Assembly: GCA_011109175.1 (NCBI GenBank)
Contig: RDEW01000134.1
Coordinates: 1 to 49,557 of the forward strand
Direction of reading: 5' to 3'
Length of the DNA: 49,557 bases
DNA from: Dicyema japonicum
Lineage: Eukaryota; Dicyemida; Rhombozoa; Dicyemidae
This document shows positions 11,453 to 20,229 of this stretch, piece by piece (positions within the stretch are counted from its first letter, which is position 1; each line of letters begins with the position of its first letter). The translations under genes and the position numbers were made by a program. A model generated the notes under the pieces. It saw nothing but the letters and a program-made list of their open reading frames with translations. It was not told the DNA's origin and searched no databases.

Positions 11453-11899
11453 ACAACCTAATAAAATGCTATGTGAAAATATCTCATAAAGACCATAAGA
11501 AGTCGGATCTATCCGGAAATATCTCAGTAAACCGAAAAAGGAACCGGATACGATTCACTTCACTAAAAACGACGTGAGATATGCATTGAAAGCCATTAAA
11601 ACAACCTATTCTAACACACCGGATAAGATCCCAATGATCCTCCTAAAGAATCTGGGAGACTATGAAATCGCTGCATTAACGAGGATATTCAACCACTCTA
11701 TTAAAAATAATTATATTCAAGCTATATGGAATCTTGCCCACCTACGTCCAATTTTGAACCCAGTAAAGTAAAGAAAAACCTAGCTTCATACAGGCCGGTC
11801 GCGTTATTGTGTTCGGTGTCGAAAATCAAAAAATTTATCCCGGACTTGTCATTTCAACATGGTTTTAAAAAGGTGAGGTCTACTTCGACCCACTTATCT

Positions 11900-12222
11900 G
11901 CATTTATTTATTAACCCCGGATACACCGAGAAAGAAGTTAAAGTAAACAACTAATTAAGTGTATCCAGTTTACACTTCTACAGAAACAGAGTCCATCCGG
12001 AATCAGCATAAAGGGTAAGACGTCCATTACATGCAGTTGTGAAAACCTCTCCAGTGGAGTGGGGGAGAGCAAATGATCCTTTTTCGTGCCGGCCTGGCAC
12101 TGGGCGCCACCTAGACAGGTGGATCACATGACACCACTCTAATAGGAAGAGAGAAAAGGAACAGACTGTCGAGCAGAAAACTTCAATCAACTAACCACAC
12201 AGCACCACGTGGCGCCATGCGG
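11900..12222 (-). repeat. ~300-bp interspersed repeat, copy 2 (inverted)
   Basis: Reverse complement of 9935-10240 with high similarity by eye, differing by small indels. It lies between the RT fingers and palm remnants of the family D LINE, so it inserted into that element. The LINE part between the two copies is thus flanked by a ~300-bp inverted repeat. Confidence 0.7.
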
Positions 12223-12879
12223 GTGAGTCTGCCTTGTGAACATTCGATCAGTTTCTTGATTATTTCCTAATGTTGTACTCCGTGGTTCACCACTATCCCC
12301 TACTTTTAAACTTATTATTGTGTGACATCCCGATACCGAGTGGAGAAAACAATCTTCTCTTGGCTTATGCAGACAACATCTTTTTAACATCACGGGATCA
12401 AGACTTCTAGGTTACAAGGAGAGAATACAAAATCACCTGAACCGTTCACTTGTGTGGCTGAAAGAAAAATGACTGACAATTAGCCATCAGAAATCCGTTA
12501 AATGACTATTCACATAGTGCAATAAAATATCATCAAGTCAATAAAGGTGATGAGAAAACATTACCATTAAAAATGACAAAAATCTTGGGAGTCATCCTCG
12601 ATACACACATGTGTTTTGTGGCATGTCGGAAATGTGCTAAACAATAAGAAAAAAATCAACCTAAAAAGTCTAAGGAAATTTAATGCAGTTGATTTGCAAC
12701 TGTCATGTGTTGTTTATTGTTCAGGAATATATTTTCGAATTTTGATATTGGCGACCACTAGGATGTTTGTCGTTATTATCCAAGGATCCTACAAGTCCAC
12801 GACAAGTAAAATATCACAAAACACTCAAAAGTTCTACTCTGATAATATAGTTTAACTTTTTTAATAGTGTTGAAATATC

Positions 12880-13050
12880 TTAAATTAAATTTATTGAAAC
12901 AGAAAACCAACGTCATAGCCATAATGAACAAATCAAGTGATCCCGATTTCCTTCTTCACATGCTCTGGCTTGAAGGAAGTGTCGTCCAAGGGGAATTACT
13001 CTGGATGGTTGTTGACTAATGGTCCTTTTTGGATATAATTTAGGATTATA
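12880..13050 (-). repeat. LINE family E 3' tail
   Basis: The - strand reads FKPEHVKKEIGIT then a stop, followed by the A/T-rich tail shared with other E copies. Short and 5'-truncated. Confidence 0.4.
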
Positions 13051-13054
13051 TTTG

Positions 13055-13190
13055 GCGCCACCATAGATGGTGAACCACATCACGCACGCTTACAATTAAA
13101 CTCCCTGGAGTCAAAGGGGAAGAGGAGGAAAAGAAGAAACAAAAAAATCTTCAAGTAGCCACTTAGCACCACGCGGCACATCTTTAGACT
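13055..13190 (-). repeat. ~300-bp interspersed repeat, partial copy 3
   Basis: Divergent match to the ggcgcca...cacatgac... and gcaccacg-ggc-ca portions of the repeat at 11900-12222. Only the 5' part is present. Confidence 0.45.
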
Positions 13191-13234
13191 ACTAAATTAC
13201 GCTGACTTCAGGGAGTTGCATGTGCATACGCTGA

Positions 13235-13485
13235 CTTAACGTGGAGGATCTCAACAGGAAGCTCGTGAAAAGAAAGTACAGAAAAGCAAATTTCCATGCT
13301 TAAAAATAACCTTTCTATTCTCAGTAAGTTTGGAGACCAAAAAACCAAGGAGGAAAAGGATAAGATGATGGACATCTTGAAACCTTATGTATAAGAAATC
13401 GAAAAAAAGGGAGCTCACGAGAGGTACTACCATAATCAAGACAGAATAAGGATATTGGAAAAGAGACTCGCAACTTATGAATCGA
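13235..13485 (+). pseudogene. Possible remnant of a coiled-coil protein gene with 21-22-nt introns
   Basis: Removing a GT-AG segment of 22 nt (starting gtgaaaagaaagta, after AACAGGAAGCTC) and one of 21 nt (starting gtataagaaatc, ~13390-13410) joins three + strand pieces into one open frame: DLNRKL | QISMLKNNLSILSKFGDQ... | GAHERYYHNQDRIRILEKRL ATYE. The second removal eliminates an in-frame TAA. The product is charged and heptad-like, unlike the flanking transposons. I do not recognise the protein. The left end abuts a 300-bp repeat and the right end a LINE B insertion, so it is probably a truncated exon cluster. Chance GT-AG pairs of this size are common, hence moderate confidence. Confidence 0.4.
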
Positions 13486-13489
13486 GGAA

Positions 13490-14650
13490 TATCGTCTTTT
13501 CTTTTGATTTCAGTAATTTCAGTTTTGTTTACATTTACGCTGAGAAACCATTTCTCAAGCTCCGCAGATGCATTTTCTAGTAGGTGTTGAAGTGCTCTCG
13601 CGTCCCGTGATACGAAATCCACATCATTTGCATAGATATCTTTTCTATGTCTCCTATATAGCATTTACGGAGATCTCGGAGTGCAGATTCAAGGTATATG
13701 GTGAATAGTAAAAGCAAGAGAGAATCACCCTGGAGTATCCCAATCGTTGTTTTGAAACTGCAGGAAGTTGCTCCTTCTGTCCTCACAGATAGTCTTGTGT
13801 TCGCAAGTAGTAGTCTGATTATCCTAACCAATGATTCATCCAATATTTGCTCAACCACATTCATCAGTTTCTGTCTGTTTATTGAGTCAAACGCTCTGGA
13901 GAGATTTATTCCCAACACGGTCGTTGCGCTCTTGAATTTTTGTACCATCTATGGCTCCATACAATGTCTTTCGTAGACCTCGCTTCTTGGACCCCACTTT
14001 GACTTGCTGGTAGGTATAGATCCGCCACACCCTTTATCCGGCTCAGTGCAATGTTTGCCAGCACTTTGCGTATCGAGTTCAGAAGTATGATCGGGCGGAG
14101 ATTTTCTACTGGTCCTTTTGCTTTGTTCGGTTTTTGTATAAGCATTAATAATCCATTTCCAAATTCTTGATCGGTATTGGTTTTAAAAATGTTATTTAGA
14201 GTTTTTGTAATTGTTTTGGTAAGTTTTTTTGGTCCATATCTTAAAAGCTCAGGGCTTATGTTGTTTGGCCCAGCACTCTTGTTATTCTTTAATTTATTTA
14301 GAGCTGATTCCACTTCCCACTGTGATTGAATTCTTTAGTGTCCTTGGTTAGGAGAAAGTCCTCATTTTCTGCATTCAACAATATTTCAAAGTGTCGTGCA
14401 ATCAATTCGTCTTTTACTTTCGGGTTACCCACGAATTTTCCTTCTTTGTCCTTGATGTGAAGTACGTTTTGTCCTTTCTTTGTCCGCAGCAGCCGCAAAG
14501 TCACAAACATCCTTGAATTGTCCTTTAGGCATTCCACATTTTTTAATGAGGATTTAATAATTTCCCGTGAATATTGTCTGTTCATCTTTTTGATTTTCTA
14601 TTTTAGTTCCCTTTGTTGGATTTTAAGCTCTTTTTTATACTCTCGTCTGA
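13490..14650 (-). pseudogene. LINE family B, RT region (broken copy)
   Basis: On the - strand, in order: a linker with REIIKSSLKNVECLKDNSRMF, LKNNKSAGPNNISPELLRYG, LRPIILLNSIRKVLANIAL and VLGINLSRAFDSINRQKL (motif A). These are followed by ILQGDSLLLLLF (motif B, degraded) and YANDVDF (motif C with D to N). It ends at EIKRKD near 13490. Frameshifts occur at about 13600, 13930 and 14310. The motif C change would abolish catalysis. Upstream, near 14650, it joins a family A element in the same orientation. Confidence 0.75.
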
Positions 14651-15420
14651 CATGTTTGTCTCTTTTAGCCGTAGCTCTCTGCAATTCTTTGCCATATCTT
14701 TCGGTGAAGGGATTCTCAGTCCGCCCAGGCAAACGGGTAGGGTCGCTTGGTCCCACCCTCGGCCGTCAAATTTCACATTTGTGGTACGTTCAATGGTGGT
14801 CCGGAAGAGGGAATCGATAGCATCGAGCTGTTGCATTTTCAGGTAGCAGGATGCCCCCGAAGAAGATAGTTGTTTCTGTGCTGATAAGGCGTTTCTTGGC
14901 AGGAATAAGGAGGAATGTGCGTCCAGCATCTCCAGACGTCTGAATGTTGTTTTTAGTTGTTGTTCTTTTGTCCTTAGAGTGTTACTGATTCCAGCATCAG
15001 TAAGTGGGCATCCAAGTATTTTAAGTTGTTCTGCTTTGGTTTCTGTGGCTTTCGAATGATATCTCTGAACATCGCAAGGATCAAGTCCCATTCAGGCTGC
15101 GGAAATCCAAAATTAATAACTTCACATTTCGATGTGTTTAGAATTAAGCATAGGGATTTCATTTGGATTATTAGACTTTTCAAACAATCTAGTACATCCT
15201 TCGGATGGCCGCCCATTGTGCAATCATCCAGATAGCATACTCTCATAGGAGTAGAACAATATCCTGTGATACGGGCAATTCCCAGGCTGAACAAGGCAGG
15301 ACCCAGTGGATCTCCTTGTTGGACTCAATAAGATGAAATATTAACCGTGTGCGAGACTGGAAGGTTTTCCGTACGAGCTATGAACATAGCTGTAATGTAA
15401 AGCAATCCTCCAGAATTGTA
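14650..15420 (-). pseudogene. LINE family A, RT palm/thumb fragment
   Basis: On the - strand: NLPVSHTVNISSY, VQQGDPLGPALFSLGIARI (motif B; one stop just before it), YLDDCTMGG (motif C) and LCLILNTSKCEVINFG. Then QLKILGCPLTDAGISNTLRT and LGGLRIPSPKDMAKNCREL. It stops abruptly where family B sequence begins, suggesting B inserted into A or that both were joined by deletion. Confidence 0.7.
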
Positions 15421-15469
15421 TTAACACAATTTAATTAACACATGTCTTCCAATTTTTCCCGTGGAGCTA

Positions 15470-16175
15470 TAATCGACTAACTTTTAATAAAAAACTCAAA
15501 TTGTTAATTATAAAGAAAATGATGCTAATTCGTGCCTTCCAAAAATAGTATGGGTTACTTCAACCCATGGATATAAGCATCATAAAATTTTTAAGACTAA
15601 TTTTACCAGACGCAAGTTAATCTATTTGACGGAATTATCGAAACTCAAGACATTTCGGCTTACAATTCTACAGGAAATCGGTTTTTTTTACAAAAATGGA
15701 TTGGGTAGACGTATTCGAAGAGACGACCAGGAATTGTTTCAGAGGTTTAATTAACTCGAATTACAAAATTCTTGAAATTGATATCAAAAGAAGGCAATGA
15801 AATTAATACCAGAAGAATAGACAATGAAAATTATTTAGAAGATTCAGGAAAAAAAATCTGAAAAATAATACCTGTAGACAAAGATATTGTAGGTAGATTG
15901 ACTGTAGTGGGGAAAGAAATCTTATCTAATGTTGAATGAGCAGTAAAATTTCTCTCATTCTCAATAAAAAAGTACAAAAGTATTATTGAAGCAAATAAAA
16001 CATAGTTGGGAGTTAATTTTATGTTAATAAAACTTAAATACGTTTCTTTGTTCATTTAAGAATTTTTAAAGAATTTGTTCATTATTTTTCAAAATTATTG
16101 ATTTTATTTTTTTTCAAATTGGCCATTTCTCAAATTGGGCACAAAATTCTAAGGAACCAAAATAGCCAATTCGCT
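15470..16175 (+). mobile_element. Possible DNA transposon 3' part (pogo-like), low confidence
   Basis: An AT-rich stretch with a + strand frame around 15540-15750 (KLIYLTELSKLKTFRLTILQ) and an end with ttggccatttctcaaattgg then gccaattcgctagggtcg near 16120-16180. These suggest a transposon terminus. No catalytic motif is visible. Confidence 0.25.
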
Positions 16176-16189
16176 AGGGTCGAGTGTAT

Positions 16190-17365
16190 GTGATTGAGCT
16201 CAAGAAAATGGATGTAGGTCAGAGGAGGAATACTAGTCTAAAGGGGAGGACCAGATGACCATAGCTGTTAAAGAGAGCAGAGTTGTGATACTTTGCTGCT
16301 CAATCTCGCTGCAGAGGTAGGTGTCTCCCTGGAGGACCGCAAAATAACCGCAAGATCTCTCATAGTTTGGTTAATAGAGTAGTGTTAACCTGCATAAATA
16401 AGAATTAGCCTATTTGGTGAAAGCTAAGCCAGACATATTCCTAATGCTATATGCAGCACAGATCATCTATGTGGAGTTGACGTACAAGCACAGTAAATGA
16501 AGAGAGCAGATATGTGCCAAAAATGTTAGAGACAGACAAAACTGGAACCACTGGAAGGTCACATAAGTAATGTGGCGAGAGGGATTAAAAAGAAAGTAAG
16601 ATGGTTACTTAGTAAAATCCGTGTTCCCAAATGGGACCTGAAAGAGTTGAGAAGGGCAAAGGCGGAGTTAGAGGGGCCAATAATGGTGTATAAGAGGAAA
16701 TTCTATACACATGAAAGTCGGTGTAAGAGAAGGGAAGACAATAATATGTTTGAGTTTAATTGCAGATTGTTTTACCGTCGCCTACACTGATAGCCATAGT
16801 GCATGTTCCCAGCAGAACGCGGAAATGCTTTCCATGAGGTAGAATGTGGGCGGCTAAATCACGCAGAGGAAATGCGTGGATTGTCATCACCGTTCCTTTT
16901 TTGGCAAAATCTTGTGCAATTTTCGATTTTCGCAGGAAATTTGAGGAGGTAGTGAGACATCTCCCTGATTGGAAAACGACCGGAGTAGATAGTGTATATT
17001 TTCTTTATCAAAAGATGTATATCATTGCACGAGTCTATGTGTCTTGTATTACAGGAAAGCATCACTAACCCGGAAACGATTCCTGATTGGGCCTGCACCG
17101 AGACAACTTATTTGATCCCAAAGCTGGACAACCGACAGTCTGCTGCCGATTATTGACCGATAACTTGCATGCCAACCCTGTATAAGCTGATGAACAAATT
17201 GGTAGCTAATGAAACCAGGAGCTTTGTTGAAGCCAATGGAATTCTCTCAGAGAATCAGTTAGGTACTGTGTGAAATTTTTGATGGACAAAATAGCAGGCT
17301 TTAATCAATAATTGCTATTCTGTGTCTCATGGAAACTCACTTTAGTCAACGTGGGTGGATGTGAA
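16190..17365 (+). pseudogene. LINE family C (restriction-like endonuclease class), N-terminus and RT fingers
   Basis: The + strand reads KKKVRWLLSKIRVPKWDLKE, REDNNMFEFNCRLFYRRL, then LPDWKTTGVDSVYF and PDWACTETTYLIPKLDNRQS. It continues with DRPITCMPTLYKLMNKLVA-like sequence, SENQLGTV and STWVDVK, spread over three frames. The order matches the other C copies: QLRACLYCK near 43170 and AWVDVK near 30700. It stops just after motif A; the palm and nuclease are missing. Confidence 0.6.
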
Positions 17366-18630
17366 GTGTGTCTGCTATAAGCACGCCATAATAACGACCG
17401 AAAAAACACGGGCAACTCACCTATGCACTATTAGACCTTTTTTGTTTGCTAAGTATAGTGTTAATGATGGTGGACTAGTATATGTGAAGGCGTTGATAGA
17501 ATTACAAAATAATAATTTGATCGAAAATATCAACTTAAAATGCCTTCATAAGGTTCTCTTCATATAATTGGACAACCGACACGGCTGCTAATGCTGACTG
17601 GAGAAGTTATTGGGAAGACGTGGGGCTACATAAAGAGAAGGTCCTTGATTTATACATCGAGAGGTACCGTATATTATAGAGGAGACCTGGGGAAGATTTC
17701 AATCATATCACAAACTTTTAATTTGTTTCGCTCACTTTTCAACAATTAAGAGAACTGAATCCTCTTTCAACAATATATGAAGTTGGAGAATATTATATTT
17801 TCTGGGAAACATAAACGAAAAAAGTATTTGAAGGTATTTTCGACTCATGATTTTAGGCCAACACGTGAACAACTCGTTATTCTTTTGCCACAAAATCTTA
17901 ACTTTTTGATGCCTCTTTTACAATATAAAAGGTCTGGGGTAAGAACTCAACAAAAACGCATATGAGATAGATCAATCTGTAGTAATTGAAAGTCTCATGA
18001 AGTTTTTGTCCCCCTTGGTTGATCCTACCCCTTTTGTACCGTTACAATTATGAAATTATTTGGTCATGGTGTGAAATAATCAAAATATAGAAATTAACAC
18101 AGTCGGTAATAAACCAGACCAGTCCACATTCGAATAATGTTTGAACCTTGTAAAGTACCTAAACACGCGATATTCATATTGAGATTTCCAATTATGAACT
18201 CTGATACCATTAACATTTATCTGAAAATTCGCTAAGCATACCTGGGTTATCCACATTGCCTGACAGAAGGTAGTGCGAGAATATAAAAAGACCAATAGAA
18301 TGGTTTCTTTTTTGTCCATGGAAAGTAGAACACCAAAATATTTCAAGTAAACACATTGACATTGTTAATAATAATCATTAAAAGTGATTCACAATGAAAT
18401 TCGCTTTACTGATTGCAATGAAGTTAACAAAATCATCACAAAAACATATAATAATAATCGATGATCAATCATATTTTTTTGTACCACCTTCGAAATTTTT
18501 GGAAAAGTCGGAACGATCGAATTGGAAAATTGAAAAAGAAACCACGTCTTGGATACCCAGAGAAACTGATGATTTTGAAAAGCCGCTGTATGTGGGAAGG
18601 ATTAAATGAAATATGATTTGATCTTTAATA
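17366..18630. other. Unassigned stretch with coding-like fragments
   Basis: The + strand around 17570-17670 reads ANADWRSYWEDVGLHKEKVL, and 17755-17830 reads NPLSTIYEVGEYYIFWET. The - strand around 18345-18100 reads KYFGVLLSMDKKE and, across a possible 21-nt GT-AG segment, NGIRVHNWKSQYEYRVF. A 71-codon + frame starts at 18394. None matches a family I can name. They may be decayed transposon or exon relics. Confidence 0.25.
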
Positions 18631-18639
18631 TATACTAGA

Positions 18640-19500
18640 TCATGCGGCGTGGTCTAGGCTTTGACGCATAATCCAACCACAACAAACAATAAATATGAGG
18701 TAGCCCACGTTTCTGATATTCCACGGTGGAAACATACGCAATAAAATTGCCGAATAAGCCATTAGGACCAGTGACAAACTTCAGAAATTTGTATTTCTTC
18801 AGATTGAAGACTCTGGCAACCAGATCATCACGCCCTGACGCTGTTTGACCGGGAAGAAGATTTTCCTTCTTTTAATTCCAGTTGAGATTGCATGTGAATG
18901 TGATAAACATACTTGAGTTTCCATACTCCCTAAAATTATTGAATCTATTTGAAGTAATCATCATGGTATCTTGACACCGTTCAAGTATATAACGTGGACT
19001 TGTAAAAGAACTCTTTTTCCCATGTTATTCAAATTTTCTTGGTCATTCAGTGCTTCACAAAGAACTAATATTGTTAATCAAATAATACCATTATAAGTAG
19101 TCGACCTCAGAGACTGCTGATTCCTAATATAATTAAGTTGGTTGGTCTCGACTTTAGTAGCCATATAAATACTGCTGAAACATTGGCTTCGCGGTCCAAA
19201 AAATAAATCTATAAGAATTGTGCCTATAATCATTAATGACATGCAAAATATTATTAAGACTTGTATAAATAATAACCTGTTGTGCTTCATTTGGAACCAA
19301 GGAACCAATTTTATGATGAATGGTTCCATTAATTGAGAATGATGTATTATAATTTCCAGTCCTCACTTCCTTGACTCCAAAAGATGTGAAGTGGTGAAGA
19401 CTGTCGTAAATTCTTATAATCTTCCGAAAACGTTTGGCAAGTGCAGTATCCTCTGTGTATAATCGCTTAAGTTCCTGAGGTAGTGGTCTCAAATTTTGAA
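18640..19500 (-). mobile_element. Helitron Rep-domain fragment
   Basis: The - strand starts RPLPQELKRLYTEDTALAKR and continues INGTIHHKIGSLVPNEAQQ, the conserved Helitron N-terminal region. After frameshifts come SSMFITFTCN, GRDDLVARVFNLK and YQKRGLPHIYCLLW. The last corresponds to the HUH motif of Rep (usually GLPHxH), here with the second His replaced by Tyr. Rolling-circle nicking would therefore be lost. No helicase domain is present in the window. Confidence 0.65.
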
Positions 19501-19545
19501 GTGAAATCTATAAATTATATTTACAGTAAATCATATTTAAAACTG

Positions 19546-19613
19546 CCATCCATCCAAAGTGGACCCCGCCGACATAATCGACGTTGCGTTGCCTCTCACG
19601 ATTGCAACAGATC
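19546..19613 (-). repeat. LINE family A 3' tail fragment
   Basis: Inverse of 5435-5502; on the - strand it reads VAIVRGNA. Isolated tail. Confidence 0.6.
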
Positions 19614-19619
19614 TATAAA

Positions 19620-20229
19620 TTATATATAAATATTACAACATTGCCATCATGCAGCAAAAGTTAGCTTCACCTACAAATTTATATGCTGCACAGTGCGGAA
19701 ACTCACTCACTTTTTCGAAAATGTTTTTATTTGTTCAAATCTTTTTTTAAAATTAAAATCCGTCAATTATCCGCAAGTTATGGTGGCACATACATACAAC
19801 ATTGATCTCTAATAAATATATATTTATCATCGTAAAAATCACAAATTCAGAAAAAATGGGTTAAAAGTTGAAAATAAGTTTAATGACAAGTTCTTTTTAT
19901 TGCTTATTTTTAAAAGTTAATGCGGTTTGGAAAATTAGTTAGTGATTATTTCATATTAAGATTAATCATTATTCAGCTTTTAACTATTTTAACATTGGAT
20001 TTCACACACAAAAGAACATTTTCGATGTCTTGGATAAATTCTTAAATAGTGCGAATTCTGCCTAGGATGAGATAAGTAATGAAAATATTACTAATCCTTG
20101 TCGTAAGGGCTGTTATTATTATTATTAATTATATTCAATTATTTTTATTAATTATATTCAATTATTATTATTTGAAATGGTCAACCATATTTGGAATAAA
20201 ATATTTAATTTTTGTATAGAAATTGTCAA
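19620..20229. other. Intergenic region upstream of CPT1
   Basis: AT-rich with no ORF. Near 20111-20175 there is an imperfect tandem duplication containing attaattatattcaatta twice. It would contain the CPT1 promoter, but I cannot identify a specific element. Confidence 0.4.

Larger units (their letters stand above)
10240..12850 (+). pseudogene. LINE family D (Jockey-like, APE endonuclease + RT), interrupted
   Basis: Collinear + strand remnants of one element. The endonuclease part has IIGGDIKAKHPLW at about 10485-10525 (the GD.NAKH motif with N to K). A linker follows (EIWKTIRDASREDE). The RT part has KAIKTTYSNTPDKIPMILLK, IWNLAHLRPIL and SYRPVALLCSVSKI up to ~11900. After an inserted repeat, LLLAYADNIFLTSRD (motif C, YADN for YADD, ~12360) and ILGVILDTHMCF appear. 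Frameshifts and stops are frequent. A SINE (11195-11452, -) and the inverted 300-bp repeat (11900-12222) split it. Confidence 0.65.
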
